Assembly (NCBI GenBank): GCA_002310215.1
Contig: DBYR01000018.1
Span: 51,024 to 115,023, forward strand
DNA from: Bacteroidales bacterium UBA1181
GTDB lineage: Bacteria; Bacteroidota; Bacteroidia; Bacteroidales; Paludibacteraceae
DNA: 64,000 bases
Reading direction: 5' to 3'
Made by a program: the position numbers and the translations under genes. Positions within the stretch are counted from its first letter, which is position 1. Each line of letters opens with the position of its first letter. Below the pieces are notes generated by a model, which had not been told where the DNA came from, did not search any database, and was given only the letters and a program-made list of their open reading frames with translations. This document shows positions 35,795 through 46,300 of the stretch, piece by piece.

Positions 35795-37497
35795 TATTTC
35801 TTAACGAGGTCTTTGAATTTAGCGTGACGGTTCTCATCCTGCAACAGCAAGTTCAGCTTGAACTGTCCGTCGCGGGCACCCTCTTCGATGCAACGTGCCT
35901 TGAACTTCTCGAACGATTCGGAAACGAGCATGTGCGTGATTGGGTCGTGCACACGCAAGGAGTCACGCTTAGCCTGATACTCCATGTTGCGCTGTTTCAG
36001 CTTGTCGTCCACCAATTTAGTGAATGCCTCCGCCTGCTCCTGCGTAGTATCCTGGTTCTCGAACTCGTAGTAGAAGTGGTAAGCGGAAACGCTCAGGTCG
36101 GCGAAACCGATGAAGAACTTAACCGGCATGTTCAACTCCTTCGCAGCCTCCTCGACAGCGCCCGTGAATTGGGTCTCGTGGAGCTTTTCACCCGTCATCG
36201 TCACGATACCGTTGATCTTCTGTACCATGTGAACCTTAGGGATGGTTCCGTAGAAGCCCTCCACCTCGAGCAAGTCGCTCATCGTATAACGGTAGAGACC
36301 CGCCCATGTCGTCACGTATGGGCAATATTGCTTGCCAACCTCCAGTTCGTGCAGACGCAGGAACTTAGGGTTAGGGTTTTCAAGATCGCTCTTCTCCACG
36401 AACTCGAAATAGTGCATGTGAGGGAAGAGGACCGTACCGGTCGTATCGTCCAACACCAATCCGGCGCGGCACTCGGAAGAGAAGTAGCTGAACTCCAAGT
36501 GCATCATATCCTTAGGGAATGAATCCTTGAACTTCTCCAAATAGAACTTCGTGTTACCGCACTTCCAAGTGTTCAGGATCTGCATGTTAGGCCAATAGTG
36601 CTTAGGCAACACGGTGCCGTACTTCTCCTTCAACGCGCGGAGTTCCTTCGCACGCTCAGGGTTTGGCTGCAGGTTCTTGCCCTTGATGATGTTTTGTCTA
36701 ACCTCTTCAGGGATATTGATCTTAGCGCTGATGGTACCCTTCTCGATATCATCCACGTAATCGTCGTAGAACTCGTTCACGTTGTTCTGCATCTCCACGA
36801 TAGTGGAAGGGTTTGCAGTCACGATCAAGTGCACATTGTGCTCGATACCCAAACGCATGATGCAATAGTAGCGAGCCTTGTAGTCGGAGATGGTGAAAAC
36901 ATCCGCAGGGGCCGTGTAAGCCACCTTGATGAACTCAGGGCAGTCACGTTGCGTCACACCTGAAACGGAGCCGTACACCGTTCCGTCCGGAGCGGCACCC
37001 TCGATGGCCTTACCCACGATGGAGACGATCTGTCCGTCGAAAGTCTTCGGGCGGTTCTTGATGAAGGAGTAGAGCCACACCTTAGTCATCTTGCTATATA
37101 CGTTGGAGTAATATTCGTTCGTGATAGGAATCCACTTAGGCTCGCTGGTCGTACCGGAAGTGGTGGCGTACATCTTAGGTTTGCCAGGGAAAAGCACGTT
37201 TTCCTCACCATGTTTGTGACGCTCCACGTATGGGCGGAAATCCTCGTAGTCGTTAGACTTCACGTTTTCCTCATAGAGTTTGAACAACTCGTCAGCGCTC
37301 TTCGCTTCCAATATCTTGGCGAAGTTGTGTTCCTTACCATAGACGGAATCCTTCGCATATTCCAAAATACCTCTCAGCGTTTTCTCTTGCGCTTTCTTAC
37401 AATCCTTGGCGGCCTTGTCCAATTTTCTCCACTGCATCTTACCTGCGATAGAGAGGAGCGTCTTGATTTTCCACGCACCTTTGGTCTTCTCTTCCAT
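35794..37497 (-). CDS. GH3 (auxin-responsive GH3-like) acyl-adenylating protein
   Basis: Protein of 567 residues of the GH3 branch of the adenylate-forming (ANL) superfamily. Plant members conjugate amino acids to hormone carboxylates through acyl-AMP. The nucleotide-binding motif is TSGTTSEPKWIPIT (residues about 120-133). Further family segments are YFSSECRAGLVLDD and YRYTMSDLLEVEGFYGTIPK, and the C-terminal GEKLHETQFTGAVEEAA. Bacterial homologues are common in Bacteroidota but their substrate is not established. The HAD hydrolase gene overlaps its stop, so the pair is probably functionally linked. The start at 37497 (MEEKTKGAWKIKTLLS) is preceded by AT-rich DNA with only an imperfect -7 box (TATCTTAG). 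Confidence 0.88.
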   Translation of the reverse strand: MEEKTKGAWKIKTLLSIAGKMQWRKLDKAAKDCKKAQEKTLRGILEYAKDSVYGKEHNFAKILEAKSADELFKLYEENVKSNDYEDFRPYVERHKHGEENVLFPGKPKMYATTSGTTSEPKWIPITNEYYSNVYSKMTKVWLYSFIKNRPKTFDGQIVSIVGKAIEGAAPDGTVYGSVSGVTQRDCPEFIKVAYTAPADVFTISDYKARYYCIMRLGIEHNVHLIVTANPSTIVEMQNNVNEFYDDYVDDIEKGTISAKINIPEEVRQNIIKGKNLQPNPERAKELRALKEKYGTVLPKHYWPNMQILNTWKCGNTKFYLEKFKDSFPKDMMHLEFSYFSSECRAGLVLDDTTGTVLFPHMHYFEFVEKSDLENPNPKFLRLHELEVGKQYCPYVTTWAGLYRYTMSDLLEVEGFYGTIPKVHMVQKINGIVTMTGEKLHETQFTGAVEEAAKELNMPVKFFIGFADLSVSAYHFYYEFENQDTTQEQAEAFTKLVDDKLKQRNMEYQAKRDSLRVHDPITHMLVSESFEKFKARCIEEGARDGQFKLNLLLQDENRHAKFKDLVKK

Positions 37498-37730
37498 ATT
37501 ATATTCCTTCTTTTTTAGTTATTCGTTTACATTATGGTTAAAAATCGTGCTAAGATAGTCATTTATCATAAGATTAAAAGCAAGTAAAGGGAAAATTTTA
37601 CCAAGCAAGGATGAATCGGCAGCATCCATAAGCAGTCCCGGGAATGTCCCCCACCCCATTCTGTGCGCCACGGCGGAGGGCTCCATCTGTACCAAAACAG
37701 GACCATGGGGGAAGCAAATGAAAGCGTTTT
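37498..37730. other. Intergenic region with no recognised gene
   Basis: This is the gap between the divergent GH3 gene and the promoter of the 26-residue-repeat protein. The only element I can suggest is a minus-strand TATCTTAG near 37550, a one-mismatch -7 box for the GH3 gene. Nothing else stands out. Confidence 0.4.
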
Positions 37731-37761
37731 TTTGACCAATCCAACAAAAAATGTATATTTG
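37731..37761 (+). promoter_or_regulatory. Promoter of the 26-residue-repeat surface protein gene
   Basis: TTTG at 37731-37734 and TATATTTG at 37754-37761 are separated by 19 bp. The leader to the ATG at 37862 would be about 90 nt. Confidence 0.75.
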
Positions 37762-37861
37762 AAAATTATTTCAAACGGACAAATATTCCATCAACCGGCT
37801 ATCTGTCCTTTGCAACTAATGGGATGTGTAACATGAATGAATTAATCAAACAAAAACAGAT

Positions 37862-40800
37862 ATGGCAATGAAGATGAGAACGTTCTTGACATTCATTTTG
37901 ATGTTTTGCGCCACCTATATGGCGAGTGCAGCCAACCACCTAACCTTCACGGCGGAGGAGGATTCGTCCACCTTCTGTATCAAGAGGTTTGGCGATAACA
38001 ATCCGAGTGTGCAGTACTCCCTGGATGACGGGGAGACCTGGACGGATCTCTCAGAGGACAAGGCAGTCGTTTTAGCGCACAAGGGAGACAAAGCCCTGCT
38101 TAGGGGAAACAACCCCAAAGGGTTCTCTACCCAATATGAAAAATATACAAAGTTCACAATGGGAGGCAAAATAGCCGCCAGCGGAAGCGTAATGAGCTTG
38201 ATTGACAGCATCGGAAAGACCACCGCCATCCCTAATGATATATGTTTTTGGAGATTGTTCGAGAAATGCGAAAGCCTCACGAAAGCTCCGGAATTACCGG
38301 CAACCATACTGAAAGAGCAATGTTACGTGCAGATGTTTGACGGCTGCACCAACCTTACCCAAGCGCCCAAACTACCAGCAACCACGATGAAATTCGAGTG
38401 CTACGTGTACATGTTCTCAGGATGCGTCAGCCTCACGGAAGCGCCAGAATTACCATCGAGATTTCTAGATGGCTCATGCTACGGAGGCATGTTTTGGGGA
38501 TGCACGAGCCTCACTAAAGCGCCAGAATTACCTGCAACGACATTGGACAAACTATGTTATGGAAGAATGTTCGAGAACTGCACAAGCCTCACGCAAGCGC
38601 CAGAGTTGCCGTCCATTTACCTGGCTGACAGCTGTTACATGAGAATGTTCGCCGGATGCACAAGCCTCACACAAGCGCCAGAATTGCCAGCAACCGAAAT
38701 GAACACCAGTTGTTACCAAAGCATGTTTTCAGGGTGCTCGGCACTCACACAAGCACCGGAGCTGCCCGCTACAACTTTGTCCGACAAATGTTACAAAAAC
38801 ATGTTCTCAGAGTGCGCTGCGCTCACACAAGCGCCGGAATTACCCGCCACAATCATGAGTGAATACTGTTATGCGGACATGTTTTACAACTGCACGAATC
38901 TGACACAAGCGCCTAAAACGCTAGGTGTAACTTTAGCCAGCAACTGCTATCGAGCCATGTTCTCAGGGTGCTCGGCACTCACACAAACTCCGGAACTACC
39001 CGCCACAAAATTGGCAAACGCTTGTTACGAAGGAATGTTCTACAACTGTTCAAAACTCGTCCAAGCCCCGGAATTACCCGCAACAACACTGGCTGACAGC
39101 TGCTATAAATTCATGTTTAGGGGTTGTATAAACCTCACTCAAGCACCAGAGCTACCAGCGAAAAAGTTAGCCAAGCAATGCTATGCCTGCATGTTCAATG
39201 GTTGCTTGTCCCTAAAGCAAGCCCCGGAACTACCGGCAAGATTCCTTGTCGAAGGTTGTTATAACTCGATGTTCGACGCCTGCAAATTCCTTTCAGAAAT
39301 AACGGTTTCCATCACAGATTGGGGCGTAGAATATGAGGATAGTACCTCAGGCACTTTATGGAACACATCAGAATGGGTCAAGGACGTAGCCTCGACAGGC
39401 ACTTTCTACTGTCCACAATCATTGCCTCTCGAATACGGCATAGACCGGATTCCTGAAGGCTGGACGATAAAACCGACCGAAGAGGAAGTTACAGAACCCA
39501 ACTATCTGACATTCACGGCAGAAGAAGACAGTTCATCTTTTGGGATAAAGAATGTTTCGAACAACAACACCCCAAACATTCTATATTCCGTTGACAACGG
39601 TAAAAACTGGAAGAGACTCAAAGAGGGAGAAACCATCACATTGGGACACAAAGGGGACAAAGCGTTGCTTAGAGGAGACAATCCTACGGGCTTATCCTCA
39701 ACAAACTCATATACAAAATTCGTGATGTCCGGCAAAATAGCGGCAAGCGGTAGCGTGATGAGCCTCATAGATGTTACAGGAGAAGCAACCGTCATCTCCC
39801 CCAAAGGGTGTTTTCGCTATTTATTTAGCGAATGTGAAAGCCTCACACAAGCGCCGGAATTGCCGGCGACGACGCTGTCAGAAGAGTGCTATGCCTACAT
39901 GTTCAACAAATGCACGAATCTCACAAAAGCGCCTAAGTTACCTGCGCTCACGATGAAAACGCTCTGTTACGAAGAAATGTTCAATGGCTGCACCAACCTC
40001 AAAGAAGCGCCAGAACTACCTTCCACACAATTGGAGAGGTCTTGTTACAGAGGAATGTTTGAAAACTGCACAAGCCTCACACAAGCACCGGAATTGCCGG
40101 CAACCACATTGGCTGAGACATGTTATTTCACCATGTTTCTTGGATGTACAAGTCTCGTCCGTTCCCCTGAATTACCATCCGAAAAATTGGATTTCTACAG
40201 TTACAAATCCATGTTTTATGGATGCTCAAGTCTCTCTGAGATTAAGGTATCCTTCGTTAGATGGGGGAATGGCACCGAATGGTGGGTTGGCGAAGTTGCC
40301 CCAACCGGCACCTTTATATGCCCCAAATATTTGCCACTAGAATATGGGAGAGATCGGATTCCCGAAGGATGGGCGGTCAGATATATAGAAGATGAATCCG
40401 AGACAAATTACTTAACTTTCACGGCGGAAGAAGACGGGTCATCTTTTAAATTAATCTGTAACAGCAACAGTCCTAATATACAATACTCCTTAGATGACGG
40501 AGAATCATGGATAACCTTCAAAGACAAAGATTCCGTTCCTCTTGAACACAAAGGAGATAAGGCTTTGATTAGGGGCTACAACCCTGAAGGTTTTTCCAAA
40601 CAAACAGGTTATACCAGTTTTGGAATGAGCGGCAAAATAGCAGCAAGCGGAAGCGTCATGAGTCTTATAGATGGCAAAGGAATCACCACTGTCATTCCAA
40701 ACAAGAACTGTTTCAGTGAGTTGTTCTATAAATGCGAAAGCCTTATACAAGCACCGGAACTGCCGGCGACGACTTTGGCTAACAGTTGTTACTGCAGCAT

Positions 40801-41692
40801 GTTTTCGGGTTGCACGGGACTCACGAAAGCACCCGAGCTACCCGCCACGAAACTGGAAATTGATTGCTATTCTTGCATGTTCAGAGGATGTACAAGCCTC
40901 ACTCAAGCACCCGATTTGCCTGCCACCACCATAGCGGAACAGTGCTATGAATTTATGTTCTATAATTGCGCAAGCCTCACGAAAGCGCCCAAACTACCCG
41001 CCACGAAACTGGAAGAACGTTGCTACTGTAAAATGTTTAGTGGATGTACAAGCCTTACAGAAGCGCCGGATATGTCAGCGACAACTTTGGCTTTATATTG
41101 TTGCCAAGACATGTTCGAAGAATGCATAAGCCTTACAAAAGCGCCAAAATTGCCAGCGACAACTTTGGTTAGCTATTGTTACGTAGGAATGTTCAAGGGT
41201 TGTACAAAACTAATGAAAGCCCCGGAATTGCCGGCGGTCACATCAGCACATACAGATTGCTACAGATTCATGTTCAATGGATGTTCAAGCCTTTCCGAAA
41301 TCAAAGTTTCCCTTGAATCATGGATCGGAGATGAGGGAGTCGAAATAACCCATTCTTGGGTCAAGGACGTTGCCCCTGCCGGCAAATTCATCTGCCCGAA
41401 ATCATTGGAAATCGAATTTGGGGAAGACCGTATCCCCGAGGGTTGGATAGTTGTGGACATAGAGGAAGTTGGTGTAGGCACCACCACGAGCGACGGCATA
41501 GCCGTATGGTCGGAAGGCCACACCATCTACATCCGCAATGCGGAGGGCGAGGTATCCCTCTATGACCCTTCCGGAAGGCTAATATCTGTCTCCACCGGAG
41601 CAGCCAACGAGACCCGCTCCATGTCCGTTCCTAACCAAGGCATCTATTTCGTCAGGGCGAACGGAAAGACAATGACCACGGCCGTACGATAG
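37862..41692 (+). CDS. Secreted protein of three modules built from Cys-bearing 26-residue (LRR-like) repeats
   Basis: Protein of 1,276 residues with a signal peptide (1-23, TYMASA/ANH). Three tandem modules start near residues 21, 547 and 849. Each has a header of about 95 residues (LTFTAEED..., then HKGDKALLRG and GKIAASGSVMSLID), a run of 26-residue repeats of form CYxxMFxGCTSLTQAPELPA, and a cap with SEIKVS and DRIPEGW. The modules hold 13, 5 and 7 repeats plus one divergent opening copy (CF...LF..CES) each. The repeat resembles bacterial surface LRR families (BspA-type/DUF285-like). The last 70 residues (IYIRNAEGEVSLYDPSGRLI to TTAVR) look like a T9SS type A sorting domain, though without the usual YPNP start. 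Adhesion or binding is inferred. Confidence 0.85.
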   Translation: MAMKMRTFLTFILMFCATYMASAANHLTFTAEEDSSTFCIKRFGDNNPSVQYSLDDGETWTDLSEDKAVVLAHKGDKALLRGNNPKGFSTQYEKYTKFTMGGKIAASGSVMSLIDSIGKTTAIPNDICFWRLFEKCESLTKAPELPATILKEQCYVQMFDGCTNLTQAPKLPATTMKFECYVYMFSGCVSLTEAPELPSRFLDGSCYGGMFWGCTSLTKAPELPATTLDKLCYGRMFENCTSLTQAPELPSIYLADSCYMRMFAGCTSLTQAPELPATEMNTSCYQSMFSGCSALTQAPELPATTLSDKCYKNMFSECAALTQAPELPATIMSEYCYADMFYNCTNLTQAPKTLGVTLASNCYRAMFSGCSALTQTPELPATKLANACYEGMFYNCSKLVQAPELPATTLADSCYKFMFRGCINLTQAPELPAKKLAKQCYACMFNGCLSLKQAPELPARFLVEGCYNSMFDACKFLSEITVSITDWGVEYEDSTSGTLWNTSEWVKDVASTGTFYCPQSLPLEYGIDRIPEGWTIKPTEEEVTEPNYLTFTAEEDSSSFGIKNVSNNNTPNILYSVDNGKNWKRLKEGETITLGHKGDKALLRGDNPTGLSSTNSYTKFVMSGKIAASGSVMSLIDVTGEATVISPKGCFRYLFSECESLTQAPELPATTLSEECYAYMFNKCTNLTKAPKLPALTMKTLCYEEMFNGCTNLKEAPELPSTQLERSCYRGMFENCTSLTQAPELPATTLAETCYFTMFLGCTSLVRSPELPSEKLDFYSYKSMFYGCSSLSEIKVSFVRWGNGTEWWVGEVAPTGTFICPKYLPLEYGRDRIPEGWAVRYIEDESETNYLTFTAEEDGSSFKLICNSNSPNIQYSLDDGESWITFKDKDSVPLEHKGDKALIRGYNPEGFSKQTGYTSFGMSGKIAASGSVMSLIDGKGITTVIPNKNCFSELFYKCESLIQAPELPATTLANSCYCSMFSGCTGLTKAPELPATKLEIDCYSCMFRGCTSLTQAPDLPATTIAEQCYEFMFYNCASLTKAPKLPATKLEERCYCKMFSGCTSLTEAPDMSATTLALYCCQDMFEECISLTKAPKLPATTLVSYCYVGMFKGCTKLMKAPELPAVTSAHTDCYRFMFNGCSSLSEIKVSLESWIGDEGVEITHSWVKDVAPAGKFICPKSLEIEFGEDRIPEGWIVVDIEEVGVGTTTSDGIAVWSEGHTIYIRNAEGEVSLYDPSGRLISVSTGAANETRSMSVPNQGIYFVRANGKTMTTAVR
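38242..41300 (+). repeat. 78-bp tandem repeats in three blocks
   Basis: The 78-bp (26-codon) unit recurs in three blocks: about 38242-39300, 39807-40249 and 40707-41300. The blocks are separated by the copied header/cap modules. Units are diverged at synonymous and variable positions but keep the two Cys codons and the Met-Phe pair almost throughout. Confidence 0.85.
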
Positions 41693-41712
41693 GCGGTCGG
41701 GCCATCCACCTA

Positions 41713-41760
41713 AAAAGCCGGAGGAGCGAAACATCGCAGTTTCACTCCTCCGGCTTTTCT
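41713..41760 (+). terminator. Strong, probably bidirectional terminator
   Basis: A 14-bp perfect outer stem (AAAAGCCGGAGGAG with its complement) extends through a 1-nt mismatch into a 5-bp inner stem. It has T-rich flanks on both strands. It lies 20 bp past the repeat-protein stop and 50 bp past the sirtuin stop on the other strand, so it can serve both convergent genes. Confidence 0.9.
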
Positions 41761-41809
41761 TTATGATCTAACGCTGAACAGGGAACCCACAAGTTCCTTC
41801 AGCCTATCG

Positions 41810-42511
41810 TCATTCTTTTGCCAACACCATCGATTTGAACTCCTTCATCCCCTCGGAGGCCCCCTTCTGGATCATATAGATGGGCCTGGACGATGGGACA
41901 GTGACCGGCTTAGGGTCTATCACATAGATAGGCACCTCCCTACGCAGGTAATGGACTAATCCTGCCGCAGGATAAACAACCAACGAGCTGCCCACGATTA
42001 AGAAGATATCCGCCTGCTCCACCCACTCGATGGCAGGCTCGATCATCGGCACAGGTTCGCTGAACCAGACAATGAAAGGACGTAATTGGCTACCGTCGGA
42101 AGCCTTATCCCCCACGTGGATCTCACTCTCCATGGAAGGCAAGGTCGTCACAAGGCTCGTATCCTTAGAGGAGCAGACCTTCATCAGTTCCCCATGGAGG
42201 TGGATGATGGAGGAACTACCCGCCCGCTCATGCAGGTCGTCCACATTTTGGGTGATGATCTTCACGTCGAAATCCTCCTCCAACTCCTTCAGGGCGATAT
42301 GTCCGTAGTTAGGCTGATGGTTCTTCAGGTCCTTGCGCATATCGTTGTAGAAGTCCAAGACCAGTTTAGGATTACGGTAAAAGCCCTCCGGCGTGGCGAC
42401 ATCCTCGACACGATACTCGTTCCAGAGGCCATCCGAGTCACGGAACGTGCTGATGCCGCTCTCCGCACTGATGCCAGCCCCCGTCAAAACAACCAAACGT
42501 TTCTTTCCCAT
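41810..42511 (-). CDS. SIR2-family NAD-dependent protein deacylase (sirtuin)
   Basis: Removes acyl groups from lysines using NAD. The length of 233 residues is that of bacterial CobB proteins. Motifs: GAGISAESGISTFRDSDGLW, TQNVDDLHERAG and the catalytic His in HLHGELMKV. Only one Cys follows (VCSS), so the usual four-Cys zinc site is absent, as in several bacterial sirtuins. The Tyr-x-x-Arg pair of desuccinylases aligns as FYNDMR, where the Arg position appears to be Met; deacylation specificity is therefore uncertain. It is the last gene in the dnaE-trxA-membrane protein-sirtuin string, 11 bp after the preceding stop. Confidence 0.93.
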   Translation of the reverse strand: MGKKRLVVLTGAGISAESGISTFRDSDGLWNEYRVEDVATPEGFYRNPKLVLDFYNDMRKDLKNHQPNYGHIALKELEEDFDVKIITQNVDDLHERAGSSSIIHLHGELMKVCSSKDTSLVTTLPSMESEIHVGDKASDGSQLRPFIVWFSEPVPMIEPAIEWVEQADIFLIVGSSLVVYPAAGLVHYLRREVPIYVIDPKPVTVPSSRPIYMIQKGASEGMKEFKSMVLAKE

Positions 42512-42522
42512 GGTTCCAACGA

Positions 42523-42957
42523 TTAACTATATTTTCGGTTCCAAATCTCAGAAGCGATGAACGCACGTCTCGCATCTTCCGCCGTTTTAAAGGAGAAGTC
42601 ATCAAGGGAATTCGAGGAAGACTTCGCCGTGTTCCTTCCCATGCCGGAATTCGGAGCATCCGCGACTTGTTTCTTTTGCGTATGTGTACCCTCCTGCTTG
42701 CCAAACGTATTCATCTCAGTGGTCAGGAACGGGCTTGATGACTTTTTTACGTTTTCCTTTTTTTTCGGCAAAACATTCTCCCATTGCTTATTCCACTCAT
42801 CCTTCAATTGCTTGTTCCGGACCTCCGCCGGTGTCTGCGCCTGATTCTGAACCGCACGATTCTCTCGGTTCTCCGCGGTCTTCAATTTATTCTTCAACAA
42901 GGAGAAAACAAATATTCCCACGAAGACCAGCAAGGAAATCAAATCACCCGCATCCAT
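42523..42957 (-). CDS. Small single-pass membrane protein, conserved hypothetical
   Basis: Protein of 144 residues. An N-terminal membrane segment (about 4-22, DLISLLVFVGIFVFSLL) is followed by a polar, Lys/Asn/Gln-rich linker and a C-terminal conserved-looking end (FKTAEDARRAFIASEIWNRK). The linker is probably disordered and the C-terminal helix may be the functional part. It lies between trxA (11 bp) and the sirtuin gene (11 bp). Function is unknown. Confidence 0.75.
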   Translation of the reverse strand: MDAGDLISLLVFVGIFVFSLLKNKLKTAENRENRAVQNQAQTPAEVRNKQLKDEWNKQWENVLPKKKENVKKSSSPFLTTEMNTFGKQEGTHTQKKQVADAPNSGMGRNTAKSSSNSLDDFSFKTAEDARRAFIASEIWNRKYS

Positions 42958-42968
42958 GACGTAAAGAA

Positions 42969-43280
42969 TTATAGGTTAGCCTCTATTTTAGCGACGATAT
43001 CAGGTTTCGGATAACCACCGACCATCTTGTCGACAACCTCCCCATTACGAACCAGAAATATCGTAGGGACGTTGCGAACTTTGTACATTCCGACCAAGTC
43101 TGGGTTCTCGTCCACATCCACCTTACCAATCGTCACGCGATCGGCGTATGTCTCGGACAACTCCTCCAAGATGGCAGCGACATTCTTGCAAGGGACACAC
43201 CAGCCGGCGCCGAAATCCAACACTAAGAGCTTGTCGCTCTTTACCATTTCTTCGTAATTTGCATCTGTGATATTAATCAT
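42969..43280 (-). CDS. trxA: Thioredoxin
   Basis: Cytoplasmic dithiol-disulfide oxidoreductase of 103 residues. The fold markers are normal: LVLDFGAGWCVPCKNVA with active site WCVPC (Val in place of the common Gly), KVDVDENPDLVGMYKVRNVP with the cis-Pro, and FLVRNGEVVDKMVG. It follows dnaE by 50 bp on the same strand. The WCVPC active site would shift redox potential relative to WCGPC; this is inference. Confidence 0.95.
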   Translation of the reverse strand: MINITDANYEEMVKSDKLLVLDFGAGWCVPCKNVAAILEELSETYADRVTIGKVDVDENPDLVGMYKVRNVPTIFLVRNGEVVDKMVGGYPKPDIVAKIEANL

Positions 43281-43330
43281 ACGCGTAAATATATTTACTA
43301 TTATTCATACAAAAACCATGCCATTGCGAA

Positions 43331-46300
43331 TCATGCGACACTCAGGTCGACCGTGCCTTCCTGATGCATTTGTTCAAGGTACTCCATCAACGGACGAGTA
43401 AGCCTTATCTTCCTGGTGCGCGACGTCACATTCACGGGGGTCCCCGTGGAAGGTTCCACGACAGACAAGGAGAGGTTCACATTGCCATTTTGTCCATCTA
43501 TCAGAGACAAAAAGTTAGTGACGAATTCCGGCGTGACATTCTCCTCTTTAATCTTAATCGTCAGATTACCGGAAAAATCCCGGCTCTCATCCGCCAGAGG
43601 TTTGACCGAGGCGATGTTGAAGTCGATGTAATCCCCGAACCGCCGTTTGGAGTAGCGTCCACTAATGAAGACCATCATTCCCTTCTCATAGGGAGAAAAC
43701 TTCATGATATCCTCCGAGCGGAAAAGCGCGAATTTATGTGAGCCGGAAAAATCCTCCACTGTAATGAAGCGGCAAGGCGTACCCCGTTTCGAGATAGAGG
43801 AAGTTGCTTCCGTGATGACACCGCCCATCATCAATTCCTGATCGAGATGATTAGTGGCGAACTCCATTTCGGACTCCATATCGATCATCCTCGCATTGCA
43901 AATATAATTCAAAAAGACGTAATATGCATCAAGAGGATGGGCGGAAAGATAAATTCCCACCAACTCTTTTTCTTTCTCCAACTTGTATAAGTCCGACCAT
44001 GCCTCGGCTTTCGGCAGAATCGGTTGTTGTGGTTTCATACCCACATCCCCACCAAAGAGGGACTGCACATTGCTCTGCGCAGCCAGTTTGCATTGTGTGC
44101 CATATTGGCAGAGGACCTCCGAAACAGTACGCCCCTTGTCCGTAGGCGACATGATTTGCTCCCTGGTGCAGTTCGGAAGGGAGTCGAATGCGCCCGACAG
44201 CGCCAAGCTCTCGATTGTCTTTCTATTGCAAGCCTTAAGATCGACACGCTCCACAAAATCGAAAATGGAGGTGTACGGACCGTTCTTCTCCCGCTCGGAT
44301 ACGATTGCCATCACCGCACCCTCGCCGACGCCCTTGACGCCTCCCAATCCGAAGCGGATCTCGCCCGTCTGGTTCACGGTGAAGTTCAGTTCAGACTCGT
44401 TCACGTCAGGTCCCTTCACCTTGATTTTCATAGCCTTGCACTCCTCCATGAATTTCTGCACGTCAGTGATGTTATCCTTGCTGAGCGTCAAGTTGGCGGC
44501 CATGTACTCCGCTGGATAGTGCGCCTTCAGGTAACCGGTTTGGTAGGCCACCCAAGCATAACATGCGGCATGCGATTTATTGAACGCATAGGAGGCGAAC
44601 TTCTCCCAGTCCTTCCATATCTTTTCCAGAATCTCAGGGTCATGCCCGTTCTTCTTACCGCCCTCGATGAACTTAGGCTTCAGGATGGCCAACATGGAGA
44701 AGATCTTCTTACCCATCGCCTTACGCAAGGTATCCGCCTCACCACGGGTGAAGTTAGCCAGCAGACGGCTCAACAGCATCACCTGCTCCTGGTAGACAGT
44801 GACACCATAGGTATCCTTGAGGTACTTCTCCATCACAGGGATATCGTACTCAATAGGCTCCAACCCATTCTTACGACGGATGAACGTAGGGATATATTCG
44901 ATAGGTCCCGGACGGTACAACGCGTTCATGGCGATCAAGTCCGTGATCTGCGTAGGCTTCAGCTCGCGAAGGTATTTCTGCATACCGGGCGACTCGAACT
45001 GGAACGTACCGATGGTACGGCCCTCGCTATAGAGTTGGTAAGTCAATTCGTCATCAATAGGGATGTTGGAGATGTCCACCTCGATGCCGCGCGCCTTCTT
45101 TACGTTGGCGAGCGCCTCCTTGATCAACGTCAGGGTACTGAGTCCGAGGAAGTCCATCTTGATCAAACCGACCGACTCGACCACATGTCCGTCGTATTGG
45201 GTCACCACCACATCCTTGTCCAGTTTCTTATCATGGATGGTGCAGACAGGAGCGAAATTCGTCAGATCGTCCGCACCGATGATCACACCACAAGCATGGA
45301 TACCCACTTGGCGGTTGGTATCCTCCAACTCCTGCGCATAGGTCAGCATCGTGGAGATGTTCTCGTCCGGACCGTTCTTCATGTCACGCAGCTGCGGGAT
45401 ATACTTGAAGCAGTTCTTGAGATTCACCTTCGGCATCTTCTTAGGCAGGGTACCCTCCACCGCCTTCACCGCCTCCTCGTCGAATCCACGGTCAGGGATC
45501 AACGCCTTGATAGCGTTCACCGTAGGGAGCGGCACTTTCTGCACACGGCCCACATCCGCCACGGAGGACTTCGTCGCCATGGTTCCGTAGGTGATGATAT
45601 GCGCCACCTTCTCCTCGCCATAACGCTTGCGCACCCAGGTGAGCACCTTGCTACGACCGTCATCATCGAAGTCGACGTCGATATCGGGCAAGGAGATACG
45701 GTCAGGGTTCAGGAAACGCTCGAACAGCAAATCATACTTCAGCGGGTCGAGGTCCGTGATCCATAGGCAGTACGCCACCACCGAGCCTGCGGCAGATCCA
45801 CGGCCCGGTCCCACGCTCACACCCAACTCCTCGCGGGCGGCGCGGATATAGTCCTGCACGATCAGGAAGTATCCCGGGAATCCCATGGTCTTCATGATAT
45901 GCAGCTCGAAGGTGATACGTTCTATCTGCTCCTCCGTCAGGTGGTCGCCGTAGCGTTTCTTCGCTCCGTCCCAGGCCAACTTGTTGAGGTAATCCGCCTC
46001 CAACTTGATACGGTAGAGTTTCTCGTATCCACCCAGTTTCTTAATCTTCTTCTCTGCATCCTCCTGGCTCAGCACTACCTCATGCCTCTCGTTCTGCGTG
46101 AACTCATCGAAGAGGTCCTTTTCCGTGAACTTCTTGCGGTACTCCTCCTCCGTGCCGAAGTCAGCAGGGATATCGAACTTAGGCATGATAGGGTCCGAAT
46201 CGATATCATACACCTCCACCTTGTCCGCAATCTCCAGCGTGTTCGTCAGCGCCTCGGGGATATCTTCGAATATGCTGTACATCTCGTCCGGCGTCTTCAG

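Noticed and set aside
38242..41300. 78-bp repeats considered as a mobile or CRISPR-like array
   Set aside because: They are in-frame coding repeats with protein-level conservation.
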